A DNA stretch of 64,000 bases, from positions 80,661 to 144,660 of the forward strand of contig JAJXWW010000085.1 of assembly GCA_021781415.1 (NCBI GenBank), in the 5' to 3' direction. The notes below the pieces were generated by a model. It was not told the DNA's origin. It saw only the letters and a list, made by a program, of their open reading frames with translations, and did not search any database. Shown piece by piece: positions 36,020-45,283 of the stretch; position 1 is the stretch's first letter; every line of letters starts with the position of its first letter. This DNA comes from Planctomycetota bacterium. Its GTDB lineage: Bacteria > Planctomycetota > Planctomycetia > Gemmatales > Gemmataceae. Both the position numbers and the translations under genes were made by a program.

Positions 36020-37471
36020 ATGCACCCCTTGAACGAACACATTCAGACCCTCACACGCCGACATTTTTTTGGCCGCACGACACTCGGTCTCGGCACTGCG
36101 GCATTAGCCACGCTGATCCCGGATCGAGCGGGGGCTGCCACCACGACCGGCGGACTCGCCGATCTGCCGCACTTCGCCCCCAAGGCCAAACGCGCCATCT
36201 ATCTATTCATGAACGGCGGGCCGTCGCAACTCGACATGTTCGACTACAAGCCGGCGCTCGACCAACTCTTCGATAAAGATCTTCCCGAGTCGATCCGCAA
36301 GGGACAGCGTTTGACCACGATGACCAGCGGACAAGCGCGCTTTCCGTTGGCCCCTTCCAAGTACAAGTTCGCCCAGCACGGCCAATCCGGCGCGTGGGTC
36401 AGCGAGTTAATGCCGTGGACGGCGAAGATGGCAGATAAACTCGCCTTCATCAAGAGCGTTAACACCGAGGCCATCAATCACGATCCCGCCGTCACCTACA
36501 TCTGCACCGGCCACCAATTGCCCGGCCGCGCCAGTCTCGGCGCGTGGCTCAGCTACGGGTTGGGCACCGAAAACAGCAATCTCCCCGCCTTCGTCGTTAT
36601 GACAGCAAGCTGGACCGGACGCAAAGAAGCACAAGCGATCTACAACCGTCTCTGGGGATCGGGATTCCTACCGAGTAAACATCAGGGCGTGGCGCTGCGG
36701 TCGAGCGGCGATCCGGTGTTGTTTCTCTCGAATCCCGCCGGCGTCGATGCCGCCACGCGCCGCCGAATGCTCGATGCCTTGGCGAGACTGAATCAGAAAC
36801 AGTACGACGAAGTCGCCGATCCGGAGACGCAGGCGCGCATCGCTCAATACGAGATGGCTTTCCGCATGCAATCGTCCGTACCGGAATTGATGGATCTGTC
36901 GCGCGAACCGAAGAACGTCCTCGATTCCTATGGCCCCGACGTTCACAAGCCCGGCACATTTGCGGCGAGTTGTCTCCTCGCTCGTCGCTTGACCGAGCGG
37001 GGCGTTCGCTTCGTACAGATTTTCCATCGCGGCTGGGATCAACATTTCAACATCTCCGGCGATTTACCCAATCAATGCCGCGACGTGGATCAACCGTGCC
37101 ACGCCTTGATCCGCGATCTCGAACGGCGCGGCCTGCTCGATGAGACGCTGGTTGTGTGGGGCGGAGAGTTTGGTCGGACGACTTATTGTCAGGGCAAGCT
37201 GACGCGCGAGAATTACGGCCGCGATCATCACCCGCGCTGCTTCACGGTATGGATGGCCGGCGGCGGCATCAAGCAAGGCATCAGCTACGGAAAGACGGAC
37301 GATTTCAGCTACAACATCGTCGAGAACCCCGTTCACATTCACGACATGAATGCCACCATCTTGCACTGTTTGGGCATCGATCACCGCCGCTTGACGTTCA
37401 AGTCGCAGGGGCTGGACATGAGGCTCACCGGCGTCGAGGAGCATCGTGCGGTGCGAGCCATCTTGGCGTGA
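36020..37471 (+). CDS. DUF1501 protein with Tat signal
   Basis: A 483-residue protein from the ATG at 36020 (GGAG 8 bases upstream), 13 codons inside the open frame. The leader [22 protein letters not shown] is a twin-arginine signal, so the protein is folded before export. The domain shows [27 protein letters not shown], the DUF1501 opening, and WGGEFGRT...[23 protein letters not shown], which carries sulfatase/alkaline-phosphatase-like metal positions. This very large planctomycete family has no proven reaction. It normally pairs with a DUF1549/DUF1553 cytochrome-like protein, which is missing here. Confidence 0.92.
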   Translation: MHPLNEHIQTLTRRHFFGRTTLGLGTAALATLIPDRAGAATTTGGLADLPHFAPKAKRAIYLFMNGGPSQLDMFDYKPALDQLFDKDLPESIRKGQRLTTMTSGQARFPLAPSKYKFAQHGQSGAWVSELMPWTAKMADKLAFIKSVNTEAINHDPAVTYICTGHQLPGRASLGAWLSYGLGTENSNLPAFVVMTASWTGRKEAQAIYNRLWGSGFLPSKHQGVALRSSGDPVLFLSNPAGVDAATRRRMLDALARLNQKQYDEVADPETQARIAQYEMAFRMQSSVPELMDLSREPKNVLDSYGPDVHKPGTFAASCLLARRLTERGVRFVQIFHRGWDQHFNISGDLPNQCRDVDQPCHALIRDLERRGLLDETLVVWGGEFGRTTYCQGKLTRENYGRDHHPRCFTVWMAGGGIKQGISYGKTDDFSYNIVENPVHIHDMNATILHCLGIDHRRLTFKSQGLDMRLTGVEEHRAVRAILA

Positions 37472-37689
37472 GAGACGATTCTCGGTCGCGCAATCGTTCG
37501 GCCCGAATGGGAACATCGCGCGGGTCGCCTCGAGCGCGCAGAGGTCGAAGCAACTCGACTTTGGCGGAGACGAGAAAGAAAAATGAGGTTTCGCGTCGAG
37601 AATCTCTTGACACCAACGGGGGTTGTATGAGAATGGAGGGTTAGAGCCGATCCGCGTGCGTTATCTCGTCGCGCCGAGAGGAGCCGATC

Positions 37690-38613
37690 GTGAAACGTCC
37701 GTCGCTTGTCCTATTATTGGCCCTTTTGTCCGTATTCGTATCGCAATCATCGGCGGACGAACCGTCCAGGGAATCGCTCGCTCACTTGCAAAAAGCCTTC
37801 GCCGACTATTGCGGCGCACATCTCGTTTTCAACGCCGAAGATTTGCCGGAAGGAACCTATCACGACATCATGCCGTCCCTGAGTGACGAAGGGCGGCTCA
37901 AGGCGGCCCGCCTCGTCCTCGCGGAGATGCGCAAGCTGCCGCCGCGCTATTTGGACAAAGTGGGTCTTAAGAGCGTCGGCATCTTTGCCGCTTGCGTCTC
38001 GCGTCAGGGCGACGGCTTTCGGGATTTCGACGAACGATGGAAGGGCTATCGCTATTTCGGTATCTACAACGGCAAGAACGCGCTCGTCGCCGCCTATTAC
38101 AACGATGCGCAATTGCCCGGAACCCTACACCACGAAGTCTTCCACCACGTCGATGCCACGCGAAGAGGCGAGACGAAATATACCACCGAGTTCGTCCGCG
38201 ACGATCGCTTTCGGAGGGCGCTATCCGGTGCGGAGCGTTATAGCGCCCTGCGTTTGTCCGAGGCGGACTTGAACGCGCTGCGCAAGGTCGGTAAAGGGCG
38301 CGTTTTGGAAAATGTGGTCGGTCCCTATTGTGAAAAGAATGTCGGCGAGGACAAAGCGGAGACGGCGCGTTACCTGATGGCCGATCTACCGGATGCCCTC
38401 GTACAGATGGCCACGCGCTCCGAGCTATCCGGCAGCCAACGTCTGTTGCACGTCCTGAATAAATACCAGCAAGCCGCTCCGGAGAGACTGGGGCCGGAGT
38501 GGTTTCTCTCCGTCGCTCTCGGACGCGCCGCGCCCGTGGCTGCTGCAACCGTCGCCCCCGTTCCCGTCCCCGCTTCCACTGCCATCCTTGGCACGGGAAG
38601 CAGCCGTCGTTAG
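37690..38613 (+). CDS. secreted putative zinc metalloprotease (HExxH)
   Basis: A 307-residue protein read from the GTG at 37690, with GAGAGGAG upstream and a signal peptide (residues 1-22). The motif TLHHEVFHHVD near residue 141 is a zincin H-E-x-x-H. A possible third acidic ligand is in NVGEDKAETARYLM, about 75 residues later, as in gluzincin-like enzymes. The C-terminal 40 residues are Ala/Pro/Val-rich. No known peptidase family was recognised beyond the motif. It has its own terminator at 38629. Confidence 0.65.
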   Translation: MKRPSLVLLLALLSVFVSQSSADEPSRESLAHLQKAFADYCGAHLVFNAEDLPEGTYHDIMPSLSDEGRLKAARLVLAEMRKLPPRYLDKVGLKSVGIFAACVSRQGDGFRDFDERWKGYRYFGIYNGKNALVAAYYNDAQLPGTLHHEVFHHVDATRRGETKYTTEFVRDDRFRRALSGAERYSALRLSEADLNALRKVGKGRVLENVVGPYCEKNVGEDKAETARYLMADLPDALVQMATRSELSGSQRLLHVLNKYQQAAPERLGPEWFLSVALGRAAPVAAATVAPVPVPASTAILGTGSSRR

Positions 38614-38628
38614 TTCGCCATCTCGATT

Positions 38629-38665
38629 GGCGAGTACCCGTTTCCGACGCGAACGGGTACTCGCC
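38629..38665. terminator. perfect 14-bp hairpin after the HExxH gene
   Basis: GGCGAGTACCCGTT at 38629-38642 pairs exactly with 38652-38665 around a 9-nt loop, 15 bases after the stop. Probable terminator without a long U-tract. Confidence 0.6.
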
Positions 38666-38790
38666 CGGCAAAATCATTTCGTTCGTCAACTCGCCTCCTT
38701 GCGAGAAACCCTCCGACCGAGTATCTTCACGAATGTCGATCGCGCGGACTCAATCGCTGAAGTTTCCTCATGGGATGAGAGGTTCTCGCC

Positions 38791-39954
38791 ATGTTGCCAA
38801 TTCGTTCGTGGATGCTTCTCGTGCTTGCGGCGTTTCTCATGGGAATCACGGCCATTCGCGCCGAAGACGACGAACCGTCGCTGCGCGGAAAGAAGCTATC
38901 CGAATGGATCGCCCAGCTGCAAAACGGCAAGACGAGCCTCGACCGCAGGGCGGCTCTGTTAGCCGTGCAATCGATTGGGCCGCGCAAAAGCCGAAAAGTG
39001 ACTCCGGCGCTGATCGCCGCGCTGCGCGAGAATAGCGATGAGACGATCCGCGCCGGGTCTGCTCGCGCCCTTGGCTACATCGCGGCCAAGGCTCGTTTTG
39101 AGGACGATGTGCCCGTAGAGAAGGTGCGCGATGCGCTAGCGACGTCCCTGCGAGCGGACAAGCAACCGTCCGTGCGCAGGGCCGCCGCCAAAGCTCTCGG
39201 CGAGATGAAAGTACGCGCGCAGGGTGCGGTCGAGGTGTTGGGGCTGGCGTTAAAGGATGCCGACGCCGGCACGCGGGCAGAGGCCGCCGCCGCGTTGCAG
39301 CAACTCGGCAAAGATGCCGAAGATGCACTAGCGGAGCTACAAACCGCTCTAAAGGATAGCAAGATGGAGCGGTTGATGCGCGTCCACTGCGCCCACGCTC
39401 TCGGACGCATCGGCTCGGCCCAAGCCGTTCCTAGTTTGCGCGAGGTTCTAGCCGAGGTCAAAACGGACGGCGAACTGCGCCGCGCCTGCGCGGAAGCGTT
39501 GGGCCAGCTGGGCAAGCAGGCCACCGACGCCGCGCCGACGCTGGCCGCCGCCTTGACGGCCAAGGATTCGGATGTCGGCTTACGCCGCGCCGCCGCCGAG
39601 GCACTCGATCGCATGGGAGCCGAAGCGAGTGCCGCACTTCCCGCGCTGCAGGCGTCGCTGAAAGACGAAGATCAATTCGTCCGTTCCCTGTCTCTGCACG
39701 CCGCCAGTCAGATGGGCCGCGAACTCGGCGAGCAACGCAAACCGACGATTCTTGGCATCCTCGCGGCCATGGACGACAACGTCTTGGAAGTGCGCGTCAC
39801 GGCCATCGAAGCACTGGGCAATCTCGGCGCGGACAATCTCGGCGAGCTGAGCAAAAATGTGGTCGAGAAGTTGACGGCAGCCGCGCGCGATCCACAACGG
39901 GTCGTCGCCGAAGCGGCGCGCGTCGCACTCAAGAAACTGCAAGGCTCTCGATAA
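38791..39954 (+). CDS. secreted HEAT-repeat protein
   Basis: A 387-residue protein with a signal peptide (residues 1-24, ending ITAIRAE). The mature part is built of about eight to nine HEAT-like helix pairs of roughly 35-40 residues, seen in recurring blocks such as RRAAAKALGEMKVRAQGAVEVLGLALKDAD, RAEAAAALQQLGKDAEDALAELQTALKD and RRACAEALGQLGKQATDAAPTLAAAL. Such solenoids are protein-binding scaffolds, common in planctomycete envelopes. No enzymatic domain. It is 47 bases upstream of the isomerase-like gene, probably co-transcribed. Confidence 0.85.
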   Translation: MLPIRSWMLLVLAAFLMGITAIRAEDDEPSLRGKKLSEWIAQLQNGKTSLDRRAALLAVQSIGPRKSRKVTPALIAALRENSDETIRAGSARALGYIAAKARFEDDVPVEKVRDALATSLRADKQPSVRRAAAKALGEMKVRAQGAVEVLGLALKDADAGTRAEAAAALQQLGKDAEDALAELQTALKDSKMERLMRVHCAHALGRIGSAQAVPSLREVLAEVKTDGELRRACAEALGQLGKQATDAAPTLAAALTAKDSDVGLRRAAAEALDRMGAEASAALPALQASLKDEDQFVRSLSLHAASQMGRELGEQRKPTILGILAAMDDNVLEVRVTAIEALGNLGADNLGELSKNVVEKLTAAARDPQRVVAEAARVALKKLQGSR

Positions 39955-40001
39955 TCTTCGTTCTCGGATGGTTTGCGAGCGCATCGGAAAGGGATCGCAC
40001 G

Positions 40002-40952
40002 ATGGGAACTATGGATCGACGCACCTGGCTGACGGCTACGGCGGCAACACTCGGCGGAGCGTTGGCTTCGGACGCCGCGGCGACCAAAGACGACAATCCA
40101 GATAGCAAAAAAGCCGAGCCGTTTCGCTTCGGGCTGAACACGGCCACGCTCATGGGGCAAAAGTTGTCTATCGTTGAAGTCGTCGAAATCGCCGCGCGCG
40201 CCGGGTATCGGGCCATCGAGCCGTGGGTCCGCGAACTCGATCGGTACGTCGAATCGGGCGGAAAGCTGAAGGATCTGCAAAAGCGCATCGCCGATCGCGG
40301 GTTGAGCGTCCCAAGCGCCATCGACTTTTTCGAGTGGATCGTGGACGACGAAGCCCAACGGAAAAAGGGACTGGAAAACGCGCGGCGCGGCATGGATGCG
40401 GTGAAGCAGATCGGCGGAACGCGCATCGCCGCCCCTCCCAGCGGAGCGACCAACCGAGCCAACATTCCGTTATCCACCCTTGCCCAGCGGTATCGTGCCC
40501 TACTCGAAATCGGCTCGGAGATCGGCGTCGTGCCACAGATCGAGGTGTGGGGCTTCTCCAAGACGCTGAGTCGGTTGAGCGAAGCGGCCTATATCGCCGT
40601 CGAGAGCGGTCATAAGGACGCCTGCATTTTGGCCGATGTGTATCATCTCTACAAAGGCGGCTCCGGATTTGGCGGCATTCACGTCCTCAACGGCTCGGTC
40701 CTGCACGTCCTGCACATGAACGACTACCCCGCCGATCCGCCGCGCGAGACGATCGCCGACGCCCAGCGGGTTTATCCCGGAGACGGAGTCGCCCCGCTGA
40801 AGACGTTCCTGCGCGAGCTGCGCCAGATCGGTTTTCGAGGCACCCTCTCCTTGGAATTGTTCAACCGCGACTACTGGAAGCGCGACGCGCTGACCGTGGC
40901 GCGGTCTGGCCTCGACAAGATGCGCGCCGTCGTCGCAAGCAGCTTGGAATGA
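40002..40952 (+). CDS. sugar-phosphate isomerase/epimerase-like TIM-barrel protein with Tat signal
   Basis: A 316-residue protein. The leader MDRRTWLTATAATLGGALASDAAA carries RR and suits Tat export (the ATG at 40011 is an alternative start). The barrel follows xylose-isomerase-like order: FRFGLNTATLMGQ, QIEVWGF (Glu), ADVYHLYKGGSG (Asp/His), VLHMNDYPAD (His) and LSLELFNRDYW (Glu), a plausible divalent-metal set. Related proteins rearrange or epimerise sugars. Planctomycetes hold many exported paralogues; substrate is unknown. It converges on the zinc-ribbon protein with a 13-base gap. Confidence 0.87.
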   Translation: MGTMDRRTWLTATAATLGGALASDAAATKDDNPDSKKAEPFRFGLNTATLMGQKLSIVEVVEIAARAGYRAIEPWVRELDRYVESGGKLKDLQKRIADRGLSVPSAIDFFEWIVDDEAQRKKGLENARRGMDAVKQIGGTRIAAPPSGATNRANIPLSTLAQRYRALLEIGSEIGVVPQIEVWGFSKTLSRLSEAAYIAVESGHKDACILADVYHLYKGGSGFGGIHVLNGSVLHVLHMNDYPADPPRETIADAQRVYPGDGVAPLKTFLRELRQIGFRGTLSLELFNRDYWKRDALTVARSGLDKMRAVVASSLE

Positions 40953-40965
40953 ACGCTCGAACCTT

Positions 40966-42201
40966 TCAAGGCTCCAAGGGGTTTTTATCCACAATGCGGA
41001 GTTGAAAAAGCTGCATTTCGTCCATTTGCACCGCCGACTCGATACCAGCAAACGATACGGCGAGCATGCCGCGAACGTGAAAGCGCTCTTCGGCAGCCGC
41101 CACGCGCCCTCGCTTGGGATCGTAGGCGATCGCGCCTCGCGCCGTCTGAATTTGGAAGCGCGATTGCCCAATCTCAAACGGCAGTCCGCCACGTTTGGTC
41201 GGCGGCTTGTACGACAAATCGAGTGCATAATCGTAGCGTTCCATCTCGCGCTGCTTTCCCATCGCCTGAAAGTGTGTCTTGCCGTCCCAGGTGCCCAGCG
41301 GTCCCCAACTGTGATTCATCGCACGATCCCAGCGTTGGCCGCGCCGCACATCGTTCGGCGGCTGAAAGAACGACAGCTGCGCCAACTCTTTCCAACCGTC
41401 TCGATCCATGAACGACCACAACAGGAAACTTGGACCACCCAGTGGATTGCCCACATCGAATACCTTAAATGCCTGCGTTCCGCCCTCGAATTTCGTTACC
41501 TCGCGGTCGGCGTTCAAGGTCATCGTGAACGAAGCGCCCTTCGTCTTTTGCAGCATGTCATTGAGTCGGACTTGGAGGGCGGGATCGGCGTTGCTCAGAC
41601 GGACGCCCACAACTTTTTGTTCGACCACCATGCTGCCGTCGTCGTTCTTTTTCTCGATGCGGAACCGGGACACGAGGACGTACTGCACGTCTTGCCCCAC
41701 GTCCAATTCCAGGATGCGATAGCGCGAAACCCGGCCGATGACGAGATGCTGAAAGAATTCGTCCGCGGGTGCGGGCGGCAACGGTTTCACCACTCCGATT
41801 TTTACAGTGCGGGGGGGCGGAGGATCGTCCAACGGCGGCGCGGTGGATTGCGGCGCATCGAGAAGCGGCAATGTGGTTTGCAACGGCGGATCGGGCAATG
41901 GCTGCGAACGCGACACGATCGGATCGGGAGGCGAGGGCACGGATTCCTTCACCTCGGCGCGGGGCGATTGTGGCTCATGGCGGGGCGCGGGGAGCAAGCG
42001 AATGAGGAGAATGCCCGCGACAAAGACGAGGAAAAGTGTCGCCCCCGCCGCTACCGCTAAACGCGGCCACAGGGCGCGCCAGCCCGTTGTGGCTGCCGAC
42101 GCGGCGGGGAGGCCACATTGGGGACAAATGGAAGACGGGTCGGTCAATTCGCTCTCGCTCGACCAACGATTTCCGCAGGAGCAGACATGAAGCACATGCA
42201 T
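40966..42201 (-). CDS. zinc-ribbon single-pass membrane protein, unknown function
   Basis: A 411-residue protein. The N-terminus has CSCGNRW and CPQCG (residues 8-29), a four-Cys zinc ribbon, then one membrane segment (about 48-70). A long Pro-rich linker (about 75-140) leads to an extracytoplasmic domain of about 260 residues with DEFFQHLVIGRVSRYRILELDVGQDVQYVLVSRFRI at its start and a strand-rich end. The layout suits a sensor or anchor with a cytoplasmic metal-binding head. No family name recognised. It lies 37 bases after the M50 protease on the same strand, so the two probably act together. Confidence 0.65.
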   Translation of the reverse strand: MHVLHVCSCGNRWSSESELTDPSSICPQCGLPAASAATTGWRALWPRLAVAAGATLFLVFVAGILLIRLLPAPRHEPQSPRAEVKESVPSPPDPIVSRSQPLPDPPLQTTLPLLDAPQSTAPPLDDPPPPRTVKIGVVKPLPPAPADEFFQHLVIGRVSRYRILELDVGQDVQYVLVSRFRIEKKNDDGSMVVEQKVVGVRLSNADPALQVRLNDMLQKTKGASFTMTLNADREVTKFEGGTQAFKVFDVGNPLGGPSFLLWSFMDRDGWKELAQLSFFQPPNDVRRGQRWDRAMNHSWGPLGTWDGKTHFQAMGKQREMERYDYALDLSYKPPTKRGGLPFEIGQSRFQIQTARGAIAYDPKRGRVAAAEERFHVRGMLAVSFAGIESAVQMDEMQLFQLRIVDKNPLEP

Positions 42202-42238
42202 GGATTGGACTCCCGAGAGAGAGGAGATGCAATCGTCC

Positions 42239-43012
42239 TCACGTCCATTCGTCGTGGTCCCAGCGTCGATGGCGTTCGCTTTCCGCTTGCAGGGCCGAGA
42301 AACTGCTTATGCAAAACATAAGGAAAAAAATCGCCATGAACATGCTGCCAAAATTGAGATAAGGAAGGGGGATAAGGGGCTGTCCGCGCGAAGCCATGAA
42401 CGTATGAACGGCCAAGACGCCGGAGACCACGAGAGAGATGCCCAAGGAACACGACAGGCCGCGCACCGGCATGATGGCCATGCACAGTTCGCGCGTAATT
42501 TGTCCACCGTCGAGAGGCCAAATCGGCAGCAGATTCAACAGGCCCCAGAAGAGATTGATCCAGATCATGTATTTCACCATCTGCAGGACGTAAGGAATCC
42601 ACTCCCGCGAGAGGTGTGGCTCGAACAGTCTGACAAGCCCCAAGAACGCGGCGAGCAAGAGGAATTCCGCCCCGGGTCCGGCAAAGGAAACGAGGATTCG
42701 CTGCCAACGCCTCTGCAAGACATTACTGCCGACGGCCAACCCGCCCATGCCGTACAACACGATGTAACCGTGCGAGCCAAACAACTTGCCCATCAGCACA
42801 TGACCGAATTCGTGGACGAGGATGGACACGAACACGCAGCCGACCCATAGAAATAGGGACGGAAATCCACCCCCTAGAGGATTCATCGCCCCATCCCAGC
42901 CGAGGATGAGATTGATCAGCCAAAACATGGGGTGTACGCGAATGGGCGTGCCCAACATCCGCCAACGCAAATCGTATCGAGTTTCTTCCGGCTCAAAAAG
43001 CACAGCGAGCAT
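42239..43012 (-). CDS. site-2-type intramembrane metalloprotease (M50 family)
   Basis: A 257-residue polytopic membrane protein. FVSILVHEFGHVLMG contains H-E-x-x-H with zinc ligands, and NLFWGLLNLLPIWPLDGGQ the N-x-x-P-x-x-P-L-D-G motif whose Asp is the third ligand. About five hydrophobic segments fit the S2P core; there is no PDZ or CBS domain. Members cleave anchored regulators or signal peptides inside the membrane. The start at 43012 has little Shine-Dalgarno spacing, so an internal ATG at 42958 remains possible. The downstream zinc-ribbon membrane protein is a candidate partner or substrate. Confidence 0.88.
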   Translation of the reverse strand: MLAVLFEPEETRYDLRWRMLGTPIRVHPMFWLINLILGWDGAMNPLGGGFPSLFLWVGCVFVSILVHEFGHVLMGKLFGSHGYIVLYGMGGLAVGSNVLQRRWQRILVSFAGPGAEFLLLAAFLGLVRLFEPHLSREWIPYVLQMVKYMIWINLFWGLLNLLPIWPLDGGQITRELCMAIMPVRGLSCSLGISLVVSGVLAVHTFMASRGQPLIPLPYLNFGSMFMAIFFLMFCISSFSALQAESERHRRWDHDEWT

Positions 43013-43164
43013 CCTTCAAGAAAGTTGTCGGTACTTGCATGGTCTGATAGTAGGTAGTCCGTGGCCAAGGGTCGAGAAACGTGTTCCGAGAGTGATCCTC
43101 TCCCTTATTCACTGTACAATCACTTTATTCGCATGGCTACGGACCACGGATTACGGACTTCGCT

Positions 43165-43668
43165 ATGACTACACCGCTCACCCATCGGCTCGCCGTCTAC
43201 ACCGGCACGTTCGATCCCGTTCACCTGGGGCACCTCGACATCATCGGTCGCGGCAGTTCGATCTTCGACCGATTGATTGTCGGCGTCGGCATCAATCCGG
43301 ACAAGCAGCCGTTCTTCGATCAGAGCGAGCGCGTCGAATTGGTCCGAGCCGTCATCGCGCCGTACGCCAACGTCTCGGTGCTGCCGTTCACCAGCTTGGC
43401 CGTCACGTTCGTGCGCGAGGTCGGAGCGCGCGTCATGCTGCGCGGCCTGCGCACTACCAGCGACATGGAAAACGAGTTCACCATGTCGTTGATGAATCTG
43501 AATCTCGATCCGGAAATCGAGACGGTATTCCTGATGGCCAAGGAAGCGTACTCGCACGTCAGCAGTACGCTGCTACGTCAGATCGCCACATTCGGCGGGA
43601 ACCTAGAGAAGTTCCTCCCGCCCACGGTTCAAAGGGCCTTGGAAGACCGCGTGCGTCAGCGTGGGTAA
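43165..43668 (+). CDS. coaD: phosphopantetheine adenylyltransferase
   Basis: A 167-residue nucleotidyltransferase, full length for CoaD, joining ATP and 4'-phosphopantetheine to dephospho-CoA (fourth step of CoA synthesis). YTGTFDPVHLGHLDII holds the T-G-x-F-D-P-x-H-x-G-H motif with the two catalytic His. LRGLRTTSDMENEFTMSLMN and MAKEAYSHVSSTLLRQIA match conserved CoaD blocks (R-G-L-R, and the S-S-x-x-x-R/K-E/Q-I-A end). Not NadD-like at the C-terminus. Its ribosome site is weak. No other CoA genes nearby. Confidence 0.93.
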   Translation: MTTPLTHRLAVYTGTFDPVHLGHLDIIGRGSSIFDRLIVGVGINPDKQPFFDQSERVELVRAVIAPYANVSVLPFTSLAVTFVREVGARVMLRGLRTTSDMENEFTMSLMNLNLDPEIETVFLMAKEAYSHVSSTLLRQIATFGGNLEKFLPPTVQRALEDRVRQRG

Positions 43669-43863
43669 GGCGTGGTTCCAGAGCGATGAAGGTGGCGATA
43701 TATTACGCGGAGACTTCTGGAGCCGCGCAGGATAGGGAGACTGCGCCGCGAAAGTCACGAATCCACGCCAAGCCACGACGCTTCCGATGATTTCTGCCCG
43801 AAATAAGGTATGCTTTGTGGATTGTTTTCTTTTTTCCTTTTCCCCGGCTCGAACGGGGAAGGC

Positions 43864-44325
43864 CTACTCTTCGTCATCCAGATCTTCTTGGACCTGCCGC
43901 AGCGCTTCGGCGAGTTTCGCCGCGTCGACGCCGCTAATCGCGTATCGAACGATTGGGTTTTTCTTTCGCCCCACGACGATGAAAAAGCGATCTTGGTACT
44001 CGTCATCCTTAAGGACAGTTACAGGTGTTTTATTGTCCTTGCCAATTACCAGCAGCCCTTCGCAGCCCTTCGACCCATTGGGCGAAGCGAGCTTTACCGC
44101 TGGGGTACACTCAAGAAAGTGCTGCAAGTCGGCGACGATGGAAGGCGAAGGAATCTCGAAATAGAGAGAGATTGCCGCGCCTTCGATCTGAGCGAACCAG
44201 CGCTTCCTTCCCGAAATCGCCTCGTCGATGGCGACATCCCACTGCCCGGCCGAACCGTTTGCCAACAAGCCGACAGTTTCGACTTCGGTTCCCTGCATGT
44301 GCGTTGCATTCTTGGAGGTACTCAT
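43864..44325 (-). CDS. hypothetical protein, candidate immunity protein of the adjacent small gene
   Basis: A 153-residue soluble protein from the ATG at 44325 with GGGAG 6 bases upstream. It has mixed alpha/beta composition, an acidic C-terminus (VQEDLDDEE) and no signal. It starts 14 bases after the small HWDVQ gene on the same strand, the usual toxin-then-immunity order. No immunity family was recognised, so the role rests only on position and acidity. It could equally be an unrelated small cytoplasmic protein. Confidence 0.5.
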   Translation of the reverse strand: MSTSKNATHMQGTEVETVGLLANGSAGQWDVAIDEAISGRKRWFAQIEGAAISLYFEIPSPSIVADLQHFLECTPAVKLASPNGSKGCEGLLVIGKDNKTPVTVLKDDEYQDRFFIVVGRKKNPIVRYAISGVDAAKLAEALRQVQEDLDDEE

Positions 44326-44339
44326 CGCAGTCTCCCAAT

Positions 44340-44636
44340 TCAGGCCAACAGATTGCCTTGCAGATCCACGCGGAAATAGCTCCGTCCCCCGTCTTCTTGA
44401 ACATCCCAATGGTCGGGGTCGCTTGCGTGTGCCCTATCTTTTATCCATATCCGATCCTTCGAATCGACGTAACCCTTCTTTCCTTTTTTTGGACCGTGAC
44501 TGACGGTGCCCTTTCGGATAATCGGCTGTCCGTTGGCATTTCGATCCAGCTGCGGCTCAAAAGGCACGCTCCCACCGATCGGAAGTCCAGCTTTCTCTAT
44601 TTGTCGAGCGATTTTCCTCGGCAGTTTTATCGCCAT
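44340..44636 (-). CDS. small protein resembling a polymorphic-toxin C-terminal domain
   Basis: A 98-residue basic protein from the ATG at 44636, which has GGGAAGG upstream; the frame is open to 44693. The C-terminal half (KKGYVDSKDRIWIKDRAHASDPDHWDVQEDGGRSYFRVDLQGNLLA, quoted in parts) has an H-W-D-V-Q core and a closing V-D-x-x-G-x-x-x, which recall short toxin modules at the ends of Rhs/CdiA-type proteins. No secretion domain is attached. Toxin identity is tentative; it may be a solitary cargo or a remnant cut off from a larger gene. Paired with the downstream acidic protein. Confidence 0.45.
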   Translation of the reverse strand: MAIKLPRKIARQIEKAGLPIGGSVPFEPQLDRNANGQPIIRKGTVSHGPKKGKKGYVDSKDRIWIKDRAHASDPDHWDVQEDGGRSYFRVDLQGNLLA

Positions 44637-44838
44637 ACGCTGACCTTCCCGCATCGTGGACTGTATTTTGCGAGCTTGTCTCACGGAGTTCAATCGTGCA
44701 GCTATTTGAACTCAATCTGACTGGGACGAGGCTTCTGTTCCCCCCTCTATCCGTTGGTGCTGACATCGCTTTGCCAGTAAGAAGGGCGATTGATGACGTA
44801 GCAAACGGGCACATGGGCGACGGCGAACAGCGATCGGC

Positions 44839-45183
44839 TTACGTTGACGGTTCCCCGGCGGCGAGGAGGAGTTCCACCGCTTCGCGCCCCGTCATGCCGG
44901 TGCGGATGCCCAACTCGCGGGCGCGCGGCGTCAGATCGACGATTCTGGCCTCGAATAAATCTTCGGGTTCAACGAGCGGCTTCTCCGGCGTGCCGCGCGC
45001 GATGGCCACGGCTTGGCCGAACTCACCGGCCGTCTTCACGTCGTAGATGCCGCAACCGACCAGACCAGCTTCGGTCAGAATGACGCAGTATTGCCCCTTG
45101 TGCCAGCGGTTGCTGATGCCGATAGCGCAGCCGTTGGCGAATTGAAGGGGACGCGAAATGGTGCGAGGCAGCGGATCGCTCAT
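44839..45183 (-). CDS. DUF1805 (YunC-like) protein
   Basis: A 114-residue cytoplasmic protein starting at the ATG 45183. ANGCAIGISNRWHKGQYCVIL, GLVGCGIYDVKTAGEFGQAVAIARG and the closing RIVDLTPRARELGIRTGMTGREAVELLL match DUF1805/YunC. The family is a small alpha/beta fold of unknown function. It is 100 bases downstream of the histidine kinase on the same strand. Confidence 0.8.
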   Translation of the reverse strand: MSDPLPRTISRPLQFANGCAIGISNRWHKGQYCVILTEAGLVGCGIYDVKTAGEFGQAVAIARGTPEKPLVEPEDLFEARIVDLTPRARELGIRTGMTGREAVELLLAAGEPST

Positions 45184-45283
45184 GGCGTGATCTCTTGCGA
45201 AAAAACAAAGTCTTATCGAACCTACGACGCGGTATATCCTATGCGGTTGCGATGCGGGTGGAATGTCCCGTGGCGTCGAGGAA

